20,332 bases of DNA, from assembly GCA_022736595.1 (NCBI GenBank), contig DZDC01000040.1, positions 1-20,332 of the forward strand, given 5' to 3'. The number at the start of each line of letters is the position of its first letter. The first letter of the stretch is position 1. This stretch comes from Draconibacterium orientale. Its GTDB lineage: Bacteria; Bacteroidota; Bacteroidia; Bacteroidales; UBA1556. Below, piece by piece: positions 8,489-15,590 of this stretch. The position numbers and the translations under genes were made by a program. Under the pieces are notes generated by a model. That model made no database searches, was not told the origin of the DNA, and worked only from the letters and a program-made list of their open reading frames with translations.

Positions 8489-9166
8489 TTAACCTTGAAG
8501 TACAAAACGGATGGGCATATTAAACTGAGCACGCACAGCGCGTCCTCTTTGCTTACCGGGAGTCCAACGGGGCATCGATTTGATAACTCTCACAGCTTCC
8601 TCATCGCAACCGCCGCCAATACCTCTAAGTACTTTTACATTAGAAACGCTTCCATCTTTTTCAACTACAAAGGTTACGTGTACCGTACCTTGAATGTTGT
8701 TTTCGTTGGCCATTTCGGGGTATTTGATGTTTTGTCTCAAGTAATTCAAACGAGCTTCGTCACCGCCAGGGAATCCAGGTTGGTCTTCCACAAAAACAAA
8801 GATTTCTTCTTCGGCAACCTCTTTTTCTTCTTCTTGAGTGATAATTTGTTCTTCAATCTCTTCTTCATCATCGGTTTCGATGCTGATGTCCAAATCATCC
8901 ACTTTAATATCATCTTCTACAATTTTAATAATGGTAGTTTGAGTGGGTGGAGGAGGAGGGGGTGGAGGAGTATTGCGCTCAGTCTGAAGCACCACATCTT
9001 CTTCATCATCGAGAAGAGCGGTTTGCATAAGATCCATATTAGCTTGGTCATAGGTTTTGTATTCAAAAGCAAACCATACAAGTGCAAGTGTGATAATCAT
9101 TCCCACCATGGTATAGGTGTTCCTGTTTTTCTCCAAATCGGCCTTTTCAGATTTCTTAATTTCCAT
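8489..9166 (-). CDS. Energy transducer TonB, paralogue 2
   Basis: 225 residues with the same plan as its downstream neighbour: basic N-terminus, one membrane anchor (about 20-36) followed by EYKTY, an eight-proline run (67-74), a very acidic spacer (about 85-125, many E and D), and a C-terminal TonB domain (about 135-225) with GFPGGDEARLNYL, YPEMANENNIQGTVHVTFVV, the GGGCDEEAVRVIKSMPRW segment and TPGKQRGRAVR. It differs from paralogue 1 mainly in the spacer, and it has a cysteine in the GGGCDEE turn where the other has SPEVDAE. The two are clearly a tandem duplication. It lies 73 nt after the vanZ-like gene on the same strand and could be read from the gcvH promoter. Confidence 0.88.
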   Translation of the reverse strand: MEIKKSEKADLEKNRNTYTMVGMIITLALVWFAFEYKTYDQANMDLMQTALLDDEEDVVLQTERNTPPPPPPPPTQTTIIKIVEDDIKVDDLDISIETDDEEEIEEQIITQEEEKEVAEEEIFVFVEDQPGFPGGDEARLNYLRQNIKYPEMANENNIQGTVHVTFVVEKDGSVSNVKVLRGIGGGCDEEAVRVIKSMPRWTPGKQRGRAVRAQFNMPIRFVLQG

Positions 9167-9239
9167 ATTATCTGTGTTTTATAAGGATTTTCTAAATTCT
9201 CGTTTCAAAACGCTAAAATACATTAAAAATTATATCGTA

Positions 9240-9620
9240 TCACTGTTTAATGTAAAGTTTTTGTTGCTTAAAAGCGATGAACAGTAGAGCAAAAATCAAG
9301 CCAATAACATCTGCAATAATATCAACAGATGAAGCATCTCGCCCCCATTTTAAAGCTCCTTGAAGCCATTCGCTTATGAAAGCCCAAAGTCCACCTAAAA
9401 TGAGAGTTGCTAAAATGGCCTTCCAATTCAATTTTAAAATAGAAGCAAAAAATCTTTTCCAAAGCATTGCAAAGACAAAAAAAAGCACAAAATGGACTCC
9501 TTTATCAAAAGGGATTGAACTCCACCAGTGAACTTCTAAGTTGCTGTGTTTAATGGGAACAAGCAATAGAATGGCACTGAAAATAGTCCATAATACTGCA
9601 TATTGCCAGGGTTTTAGCAT
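9240..9620 (-). CDS. VanZ-like family membrane protein
   Basis: 126-residue protein with four predicted membrane segments (about 7-24, 41-58, 68-84, 99-117). It carries the polar residues typical of VanZ-like proteins: FDKGVHF (D39, K40, H43) before segment 2, SEWLQ (E84, Q87) after segment 3, and GRDASSVDIIADVIG (R94, D100) leading into segment 4. The name comes from the teicoplanin-resistance gene vanZ, but most relatives in environmental bacteria have no known role, so resistance should not be assumed. It lies 66 nt after gcvH on the same strand; I recall gcvH followed by a vanZ-like gene as a frequent order in Bacteroidota. Confidence 0.85.
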   Translation of the reverse strand: MLKPWQYAVLWTIFSAILLLVPIKHSNLEVHWWSSIPFDKGVHFVLFFVFAMLWKRFFASILKLNWKAILATLILGGLWAFISEWLQGALKWGRDASSVDIIADVIGLIFALLFIAFKQQKLYIKQ

Positions 9621-9686
9621 CTTAAAATGTTAAAGGTAATATGCAATGAGTTGAAAACAACAAATACAATTGCCTTTCCCTAAGAA

Positions 9687-10064
9687 TTATCCAATGAGTT
9701 CTGCGTAGGCTTGGGCATCTAAAAGCTCATCGAGCTCTGCAGCATCCGATACTTTAATTTTAATAATCCAACCTTCACCATAAGGATCTTTATTGATGAG
9801 TTCAGGTGCATTTTCCAACGCATCATTGAATAAAAGTATTTCAGCACTTACTGGCAAAAATAGGTCAGAAACGGTTTTAACTGCTTCTATACTACCAAAA
9901 GTGGTTTCTCTTGGAAGGGTCTCACTAACAGTTTCTACTTCAACAAAAACGATGTCTCCTAATTCGGAGCAAGCAAATTCGGTAATACCAATATAGGCTT
10001 CATCTCCTTCAATACGAATCCATTCGTGATCTTTTGTAAACTTTAAGTTTGCAGGAATATTCAT
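9687..10064 (-). CDS. gcvH: Glycine cleavage system protein H
   Basis: 125-residue lipoyl carrier protein of the glycine cleavage complex. It shuttles the aminomethyl group between the P, T and L proteins in the cytosol. The length is normal. The N-terminal LKFTKDHEWIRIEGDEAYIGIT (7-28) and GDIVFVEV (36-43) are characteristic, and the lipoylation site is K63 in IEAVKTVSD. The C-terminal NKDPYGEGWIIKIK closes the lipoyl-like fold. The other gcv genes are not in the window, which is common in Bacteroidota. It is the first gene of a minus-strand run with the vanZ-like gene and is divergent from the ammonia-lyase operon. Confidence 0.96.
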   Translation of the reverse strand: MNIPANLKFTKDHEWIRIEGDEAYIGITEFACSELGDIVFVEVETVSETLPRETTFGSIEAVKTVSDLFLPVSAEILLFNDALENAPELINKDPYGEGWIIKIKVSDAAELDELLDAQAYAELIG

Positions 10065-10090
10065 GATTTGTAATCTTTAAAAAAATTTGC

Positions 10091-10124
10091 CAAATTTAAG
10101 ATTATTATTCATTCCTTTTTCCAA
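10091..10124 (-). promoter_or_regulatory. Probable promoter of gcvH
   Basis: On the minus strand TAAATTTG (complement of 10091-10098) matches TAnnTTTG. A TTG lies 23 nt upstream (complement of 10122-10124), which is at the long end of the allowed spacing. It is 27 nt from the gcvH start codon. Confidence 0.4.
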
Positions 10125-10163
10125 TAGACCCATAAAAAGGAAATATTTAGGTTGATATTTGTT

Positions 10164-10193
10164 TTGGATATTTAGATTCATTTCCTACTTTTG
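10164..10193 (+). promoter_or_regulatory. Promoter of the ammonia-lyase/fabG/ketosynthase operon
   Basis: TTG (10164-10166), 19-nt spacer, TACTTTTG (10186-10193): an exact fit to the Bacteroidota vegetative promoter consensus. Transcription should begin near 10200, leaving an AT-rich leader of about 50 nt before the ATG at 10250. Confidence 0.65.
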
Positions 10194-10249
10194 TGTGGCA
10201 TTAATAGCAGCAACTTACAATTACTTTATAGACTTAATTTATTGAATTA

Positions 10250-11791
10250 ATGGTATATATAAATAGCGAAGGTATAGGTTTAAGTCACTTTTATGACATA
10301 ATTTATCATAATGAAGCCCTTGAAATTGATTCGAACATGATTTCAGAAATGGAAGAAAATTTTCAATTTCTGAAAAAAGTGAGTCAACAGGAGAAGGTAA
10401 TTTATGGAATCAACACCGGTTTAGGTCCCATGGCTCAATATAAGATAAACCTTGAAGATCAGATTGGGCTTCAGTACAATTTGATTCGATCGCATGCTGC
10501 CGGAAGTGGCGTTCCGCTTGAATTCGACAAGGTGAAGGGAGCCATGGTATGCCGACTCAATACCTTAGTTCAAGCACGTTCCGGAATACATCCCGATGCT
10601 GTTTTAATTTTACAAAAACTCATCAACTTGAATATTATTCCATTGATTCCTCAACACGGTGGCGTTGGAGCCAGTGGCGATTTAGTTCAGCTTGCGCATA
10701 TTGCCCTTGTTTTAATTGGAGAAGGAGAGGTGTTTGTGGAAGGAAAACGTTTAAAAACTCAAGACGCCTTTGCAAAATTCAATATTTCGCCCCTTCAAGT
10801 CTCCCTTCGTGAAGGATTAGGCCTCATCAATGGCACTTCCGTTATGACCGGAGTTGGACTTATCAATGTGGTGGAGAGTTGGAAACTCATCAATTGGGCT
10901 GTGCTTATGTCGTCGATGCTTAACGAGATTGTTAGAAGTTTTTCAGATCATTATTCCGAAGAACTCAACCAAGCTAAAAAGCATAAGGGCCAAAAGCGAA
11001 TTGCTAAAAGCATGAGCCACCTACTTGAAACTAGTAAGTTAATAAAGGAAAGAAGTGCTTTTCCCTTCGAACAATCTCACAATGGGGATGTTTACGAACA
11101 GAAAATACAGGAATATTACTCTTTACGCTGCATTCCTCAAATATTAGGCCCCGTTCTCGATACCCTTGAATGCAGCCAAAAGGTTCTAATCAACGAATTG
11201 AATTCTGCAAGCGACAACCCAATTATTGATCATCATAGTAAAAGGATTTTGCATGGTGGCAATTTTCACGGCGATTATATTAGCCTCGAAATGGATAAGT
11301 TGAAACTTGCCATCATCAAACTTTCGGTGCTTAGCGAGCGTCAGACCAATTTTTTGATGAATCCCAAACTCAACGGTATTTTGCCTCCTTTTGTCAATCT
11401 TGGTACTTTGGGCTTAAATCTTGGAATGCAAGGGTTGCAGTTTGCTGCTGTTTCTACCACCGCCGAAAACCAAGCCTTAGGGAGCTCGCTTTACATCCAT
11501 AGCATCTCCAACAACAACGACAACCAAGATATCGTAAGTATGGGAACGAATGCAGCGCTGAGCCTTGCCAAAGTAATTGAAAATAGTTTTGAAATTCTTA
11601 GCGTGGAGCTCCTTTCGCTGGTGCAAGCCATTGAAATTTTGAAAATTCATGACCAAATTTCCAAACCTAGTCGCGAAATTTATGATGAAGTTCGTAAAAT
11701 CATTCCCGCATTTTCTCATGATGAAGTGATGTATCCCAAGATGGCCGAACTGCAAAAATATATGCGTCAAAAAGAGCAATCCCTTATTTAA
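10250..11791 (+). CDS. Aromatic amino acid ammonia-lyase, probable tyrosine ammonia-lyase (HAL/PAL/TAL family)
   Basis: 513-residue MIO-dependent lyase; if it is a tyrosine lyase it turns L-tyrosine into 4-coumarate and ammonia. The MIO cofactor forms from A141-S142-G143 in GGVGASGDLVQL. Catalytic Y52 lies in YGINTGLGPMAQY, and the substrate-selecting pair S81-H82 in LIRSHAAG. Later motifs are NGTSVMTG, EYYSLRC(I)PQILGPV, NSASDNPII, HGGNFHGDYISLEMD and NNNDNQDIVSMGTN. From memory it is strikingly like the F. johnsoniae tyrosine lyase, which also has the SH pair and GPMAQY, so tyrosine is favoured; histidine cannot be excluded because HutH shares SH. No hut genes are nearby. It is followed 18 nt later by a ketoreductase and then a ketosynthase, which fits starter-unit supply for an aryl-polyene or flexirubin pigment. 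Confidence 0.85.
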   Translation: MVYINSEGIGLSHFYDIIYHNEALEIDSNMISEMEENFQFLKKVSQQEKVIYGINTGLGPMAQYKINLEDQIGLQYNLIRSHAAGSGVPLEFDKVKGAMVCRLNTLVQARSGIHPDAVLILQKLINLNIIPLIPQHGGVGASGDLVQLAHIALVLIGEGEVFVEGKRLKTQDAFAKFNISPLQVSLREGLGLINGTSVMTGVGLINVVESWKLINWAVLMSSMLNEIVRSFSDHYSEELNQAKKHKGQKRIAKSMSHLLETSKLIKERSAFPFEQSHNGDVYEQKIQEYYSLRCIPQILGPVLDTLECSQKVLINELNSASDNPIIDHHSKRILHGGNFHGDYISLEMDKLKLAIIKLSVLSERQTNFLMNPKLNGILPPFVNLGTLGLNLGMQGLQFAAVSTTAENQALGSSLYIHSISNNNDNQDIVSMGTNAALSLAKVIENSFEILSVELLSLVQAIEILKIHDQISKPSREIYDEVRKIIPAFSHDEVMYPKMAELQKYMRQKEQSLI

Positions 11792-11809
11792 CTTCAAAAT
11801 CAACGTCTT

Positions 11810-12544
11810 ATGAATCATTATGCATTGGTAACAGGGGCTTCGCGAGGAATTGGCAAAGCCATAGCGGTGGAATTGGCCAAAAGTGGTTTCCATGTGCTTA
11901 TCAATTTTAAAAGTGGTATAGAAGCCGCCAATGATACCTTGAAAATAATTGAAGATGAAGGAGGTAAAGCAAGCCTCTTGCCTTTTGATGCAGCTTCAAA
12001 AGAATCTGTGCGTAATGCACTCTCCCAGTGGAAAGAAACCCACCCTGAAGAACACATTTACTGCCTTGTAAACAATGCAGGTATTACCCGTGACAATCTT
12101 TTGGTTTTTATGGAGGACGAACAATGGGAATCGGTGATCAATACCAACCTCAATGGGTTTTATTACCTCACCCGTAGCCTTATTCAGGATATGATATTAA
12201 ATAAAGAAGGTAGGATCATCAATATCGTTTCCCTATCAGGACTTAAAGGCCAACCTGGGCAGGTAAATTATTCGGCCAGCAAGGGAGCCATCATTGCCGC
12301 CACCAAAGCTTTGGCTCAAGAGGTGGGGAAAAAGAAAATCACCGTAAATGCCGTAGCTCCTGGATTTATTTCCACCGATATGACCTCAGAATTGCCCGAG
12401 CAAGAGCTCAAAAAGATGATACCTTTAAATCGTTTTGGCAAAGCCGAAGAAGTGGCTCATTTGGTCGCTTTTTTGGCAAGTCCTAAAGCGTCATATATTA
12501 CCGGGGAAATCATTCAAATCAATGGAGGACTTTATACACGTTAA
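11810..12544 (+). CDS. fabG: FabG-type 3-oxoacyl-ACP reductase (short-chain dehydrogenase)
   Basis: 244-residue NADPH-dependent ketoreductase of the classical SDR family that reduces a beta-ketoacyl-ACP to the beta-hydroxy form. Visible: the cofactor loop TGASRGIG (8-15), LVNNAGITRDNLL (87-98), N111, active-site serine in IVSLSGLKG (S141/S143), Y154-xxx-K158 in YSASKGA, and the NAVAPGFISTDMT segment after the active site. It ends with the FabG-like tail YITGEIIQINGGLYTR. It is embedded between an ammonia-lyase and a ketosynthase gene, with gaps of 18 and 20 nt, so it more probably serves pigment polyene assembly than housekeeping fatty-acid synthesis; that role is inferred from context. Confidence 0.88.
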   Translation: MNHYALVTGASRGIGKAIAVELAKSGFHVLINFKSGIEAANDTLKIIEDEGGKASLLPFDAASKESVRNALSQWKETHPEEHIYCLVNNAGITRDNLLVFMEDEQWESVINTNLNGFYYLTRSLIQDMILNKEGRIINIVSLSGLKGQPGQVNYSASKGAIIAATKALAQEVGKKKITVNAVAPGFISTDMTSELPEQELKKMIPLNRFGKAEEVAHLVAFLASPKASYITGEIIQINGGLYTR

Positions 12545-12564
12545 AAACAAATGTCTAAAGAAAT

Positions 12565-13782
12565 ATGAACCAAAGAGTTGTAATTACTGGAATGGGAATT
12601 TATTCTACCCTTGGAAAAAATTTGGAAGAAGTTACCCAATCTTTATATCAAGGTAAGTCGGGAATTGGAATTGATCCGCTACGCAAGGAATTGGGATTTC
12701 ATAGCTTGCTTACAGGAATTATCGAACGACCCAATTTGAAAGGGATTTTACCAAGACGGATGCGAGTGGGCATGGCCGAACAAGGAGAGTATGCCTACGT
12801 GGCAACCATGGAAGCCTTGAAAATGGCTTCAATTGATGAAGATTTCCTTGCTAAAAATGAAGTGGGAATATTGTATGGTAATGACAGCAGTGCCACCGCC
12901 GTAATTGAAGCCGCGGATATCATTCGATCTAAAAAAGATACCACCATGGTGGGAAGCGGTTCCATTTTTCAATCCATGAATTCCACAGTAACCATGAATC
13001 TGGCCGTGATTTTACAATTGAGAGGCATCAGTATGACGGTAAGTGCTGCTTGTGCTAGTGGAGCCCATGCCATAGGCTTGGGTTATATGTACATTCAAAA
13101 TGGACTTCAGGACATCGTAATCTGTGGAGGAGCGCAGGAGATTAATGCCCTTTCCATGGGTAACTTTGATGCGCTGAGTGCCTTTTCTACGCGCATGGAT
13201 CAACCCACTGCTGCAAGTAGGCCTTTTGATCGCCATCGCGATGGTCTGGTGCCCAGTGGAGGGGCTGCTACTTTAGTTTTGGAAAGCTATGAATCGGCAG
13301 TGAAACGAGGCGCCACCATACTTGCCGAGGTTAAAGGCTATGGATTTAGCTCTAACGGGGAACATATTTCTGTGCCCAATGTTATTGGACCCCAAACTTC
13401 GCTCGAGAGAGCGCTCAAAATGGCTCAAGTAAGAGCCGATCAGATCGACTATCTCAATGCTCATGCCACCTCAACACCTGTGGGAGATCTCAACGAAGCT
13501 CAAGCTATTTTCAATGTCTTTGGCTCAAAAGTGCCCATTAGCAGCACCAAAAGCATGACCGGTCACGAAATGTGGATGGGTGGTGCCAGCGAAATTATTT
13601 ACAGTTTACTTATGGCTCAAAACGATTTCATAGCACCCAATATTAACTTTGAAGAACCGGACGAATTTTCAGCTAAACTCAATATTATTAATCCAAGAAT
13701 TCATAAAAAACTTAAACTAATTGCCAGTAACAGCTTTGGATTTGGAGGCACTAACTCAAGTTTGGTTATTGAAAAATGGTAA
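12565..13782 (+). CDS. Beta-ketoacyl-[ACP] synthase (FabB/FabF-like), probably of an aryl-polyene pathway
   Basis: 405-residue thiolase-fold condensing enzyme that extends an acyl chain with malonyl-ACP. The Cys-His-His triad is complete: C163 in SAACASGAHA, H300 in NAHATSTPVGD, H334 in STKSMTGHEMWMGGASE, with K329. The catalytic residues are present, so it is not a chain-length-factor-type inactive subunit. The GHEMWMGGASE version, with the bulky MWM after the histidine, differs from the common GHxxGAAG of FabF. FGFGGTNSSLV closes the C-terminus. It is the third gene of the ammonia-lyase operon, 20 nt after fabG. Housekeeping FabF function is possible, but context favours a specialised role in pigment assembly. 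Confidence 0.85.
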   Translation: MNQRVVITGMGIYSTLGKNLEEVTQSLYQGKSGIGIDPLRKELGFHSLLTGIIERPNLKGILPRRMRVGMAEQGEYAYVATMEALKMASIDEDFLAKNEVGILYGNDSSATAVIEAADIIRSKKDTTMVGSGSIFQSMNSTVTMNLAVILQLRGISMTVSAACASGAHAIGLGYMYIQNGLQDIVICGGAQEINALSMGNFDALSAFSTRMDQPTAASRPFDRHRDGLVPSGGAATLVLESYESAVKRGATILAEVKGYGFSSNGEHISVPNVIGPQTSLERALKMAQVRADQIDYLNAHATSTPVGDLNEAQAIFNVFGSKVPISSTKSMTGHEMWMGGASEIIYSLLMAQNDFIAPNINFEEPDEFSAKLNIINPRIHKKLKLIASNSFGFGGTNSSLVIEKW

Positions 13783-13887
13783 ATTTTAATGTATTTTGAC
13801 AGATTGCTGCAAAAAAAATAGGTAAGGCCGAAAGAAAAACATAATCTCTGTGTCAAAGGTTTTATGTTACACAAATCTTGACCAATT

Positions 13888-14328
13888 ATGAATTGCAGCG
13901 ATTACCAAAAAATGAGTGTTTCCGAAGTCTTTTCGGAACTTAGCCCTACCCTTCACGTTGATTATTTGCAGCACCTCTCACAATGTTCTTCTTGTGCTCA
14001 ACATCATGCCTTTATCAAAGCTCAATTGAAGTCCATTCAATTTGAAAAAATTTCGGAACCCACACCTTATTTCTTTGAAGCCTTAAAAGCCCGCATCGAA
14101 AACACCAAAGCGCAACCGTGGATCAATACCATTCCAATGTATGCCCGTATTGCTGCCTTTAGTATCATTATAGGTGTAGCTGGTTATGGCGGAAGTACTC
14201 TAGGCAATTACGGAGCCTCCGTTTACAATTTTAGTAAATATCAAACTGCGATTAATCAAGCTGAAAATGAAAGTGTTGCCGGTTTGGAACTCAATGATGG
14301 AAGCTTTGATATACTTAACGAAAACTAA
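13888..14328 (+). CDS. Anti-sigma factor with zinc-binding (ZAS) motif
   Basis: 146-residue single-pass membrane protein. The cytosolic N-terminal part carries H29-x3-C33-x2-C36 in QHLSQCSSC, the exact HxxxCxxC signature of zinc-binding anti-sigma domains that hold ECF sigma factors inactive. One membrane segment follows at about 85-104, and a short C-terminal region would face the periplasm. It starts an apparent operon with two Spy/CpxP-like periplasmic proteins (gaps of 11 and 25 nt), fitting an envelope or metal stress regulator. Unusually, no sigma factor gene lies upstream; the preceding gene is the ketosynthase, 105 nt away. The similarity to known anti-sigma factors is limited to the motif and layout. 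Confidence 0.65.
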   Translation: MNCSDYQKMSVSEVFSELSPTLHVDYLQHLSQCSSCAQHHAFIKAQLKSIQFEKISEPTPYFFEALKARIENTKAQPWINTIPMYARIAAFSIIIGVAGYGGSTLGNYGASVYNFSKYQTAINQAENESVAGLELNDGSFDILNEN

Positions 14329-14339
14329 TTTTTTTAGCC

Positions 14340-14873
14340 ATGAATCAATTAAAAAACAACCTTTGGTTTTGGGGATTTGTAATCCTTCTTGTACTCAATT
14401 TGAGTTTGCTGCTGAGCATATTTTTTCACGGACAGCAATTGAAAAAAGATCCTCGTTTCAGAGCTTTTCATAGCGAAATGCGTATGAAAAAAGGAGATTG
14501 TGCCCAAATGGGTGATTGCAATCGTCCACGTTGGATTAATGACATTGCCAACGACGAAAGTCAAGCCCAATTTCTCCTAAAAGAGCACCAGCAACATGTT
14601 GAAAAGGTGCAGGAAATTAAGGAAAAGCTTCATCAAAAGCAATTTGAACTTTTTACCGCCATTTCTCAAGAAAATATCGACAGCGCGGTCGTGAGCCGTA
14701 ATAAAATGGAGATTGGTCAGCTTCAGGACGAGATTACAAACCAAACCATGAAATACTACCAAACCCTGAAAACCAAACTCAACCCAGACCAGATGAAGCA
14801 GATTAATGAGCAAGTTTCGCAGCGAATCTTTAAATGCGAAATGCCCAATCATCACCCACGAAGAAATTTTTAA
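14340..14873 (+). CDS. Membrane-anchored Spy/CpxP-like protein (periplasmic heavy-metal sensor type)
   Basis: 177 residues. An N-terminal uncleaved membrane anchor (about 8-29) is followed by a periplasmic, almost entirely helical and charged domain (about 70-165). It ends with LNPDQMKQI (147-155), a form of the LTxxQ motif of the Spy/CpxP/CnrX/ZraP group. Cys and His residues lie near both ends of the domain (C54, C60, C166, H171, H172) and could bind a metal. It sits 11 nt after the ZAS anti-sigma gene, in the position where periplasmic sensors modulate the anti-sigma factor in CnrYXH-like systems. The sensor role is inferred from layout; simple chaperone function is the alternative. Confidence 0.7.
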   Translation: MNQLKNNLWFWGFVILLVLNLSLLLSIFFHGQQLKKDPRFRAFHSEMRMKKGDCAQMGDCNRPRWINDIANDESQAQFLLKEHQQHVEKVQEIKEKLHQKQFELFTAISQENIDSAVVSRNKMEIGQLQDEITNQTMKYYQTLKTKLNPDQMKQINEQVSQRIFKCEMPNHHPRRNF

Positions 14874-14898
14874 CCCCAAATTTTAATATTTATAACCC

Positions 14899-15387
14899 AT
14901 GAAAACTCTTAAAAATCTAATTTTAGTAAGCATTTTAGGCCTTTTTATTAGCCTACCAGCTATGGCTCAAAAAGGAAATTACAATCGTCAGCCTGCACAA
15001 CCTTGTCAGGGACAAAGAGCCAATCCCGACGAATTGGGAATATTCAATCAAATACCAAACTTGACTGAAGATCAAAAGGTAAAAATCAAAGCATTGCATG
15101 TTGAAATGCTAAAGAAGGAACAACCTATTAAAAATGAGCTGAAAGAAAATGAAGCCCGTTTGAATACCTTGGTTACAGCCGCTGAGCCCGACTCAAAAGC
15201 CATCAACGCTCAAATGGACAAAATCCATAAAAATAGGGCTGATTTGGATAAGCTTCATTTGCAATTTCATCAAGATGTGCGCACACATCTTACTGCTGAC
15301 CAAAAGGTTTATTTCGATAAAAAATTCGGTTCTAAAGGAGCTCCAGGATGCCAAGGCCATGGCTCAAAAGGCTGTAATGGTCATTAA
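14899..15387 (+). CDS. Secreted Spy/CpxP-like periplasmic protein with Cys/His-rich tail
   Basis: 162 residues with a clear signal peptide (1-23, cleavage after AMA before Q24). Two LTxxQ motifs are visible, LTEDQ (55-59) and LTADQ (131-135), separated by long amphipathic helices as in Spy and CpxP, which are dimeric periplasmic chaperones and stress modulators. The C-terminus GCQGHGSKGCNGH has C151, H154, C159 and H162, and C36 lies near the N-terminus, suggesting metal binding. It is the last gene of the anti-sigma operon (25-nt gap) and is followed by a strong terminator. Confidence 0.75.
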   Translation: MKTLKNLILVSILGLFISLPAMAQKGNYNRQPAQPCQGQRANPDELGIFNQIPNLTEDQKVKIKALHVEMLKKEQPIKNELKENEARLNTLVTAAEPDSKAINAQMDKIHKNRADLDKLHLQFHQDVRTHLTADQKVYFDKKFGSKGAPGCQGHGSKGCNGH

Positions 15388-15413
15388 TTCAGCAATATAA
15401 CTTAATTCGGAAG

Positions 15414-15448
15414 GCCCTATTTTTAGCGAAATAGGGCTTTACTTTTTT
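15414..15448 (+). terminator. Rho-independent terminator of the anti-sigma/Spy-like operon
   Basis: 9-bp stem GCCCTATTT (15414-15422) / AAATAGGGC (15429-15437), 6-nt loop, then TTTACTTTTTT. It begins 26 nt after the preceding stop codon. Confidence 0.88.
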
Positions 15449-15526
15449 ATATAAAGTTCAAAATAGAGTCTTTTGTTTTCAACAATTATCAATAGAAATT
15501 GTAAGTAAATAATCTTTAGAAAATGT

Positions 15527-15556
15527 TAAAAAAACCTTAGGCTTTTTCTATTTTTG
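15527..15556 (+). promoter_or_regulatory. Promoter of prs
   Basis: TTA (15527-15529, one base off TTG), 19-nt spacer, TATTTTTG (15549-15556) matching TAnnTTTG, 34 nt before the prs ATG. Confidence 0.5.
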
Positions 15557-15590
15557 CATCCTAATAAGCAAACCTAAAAACCCCCACTTT

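Noticed and set aside
8495..9184. 229-residue reading frame on the plus strand over TonB paralogue 2
   Set aside because: Antisense shadow; the poly-phenylalanine stretches are just the complement of the Glu/Lys codons of the real gene.
9240..9620. Glycopeptide (teicoplanin) resistance by the VanZ-like protein
   Set aside because: Only the membrane family matches; there are no other van genes and most VanZ-like proteins have no demonstrated resistance role.
10250..11791. Histidine ammonia-lyase HutH of histidine degradation
   Set aside because: No hutU, hutI or hutG nearby, and the operon partners are a ketoreductase and a ketosynthase; tyrosine-lyase-like motifs (GPMAQY, HGGNFHGDYISLEMD) fit better, though substrate is not proven.
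11477..11893. 138-residue minus-strand reading frame over the end of the ammonia-lyase gene
   Set aside because: Spans two well supported plus-strand genes and has no family motifs.
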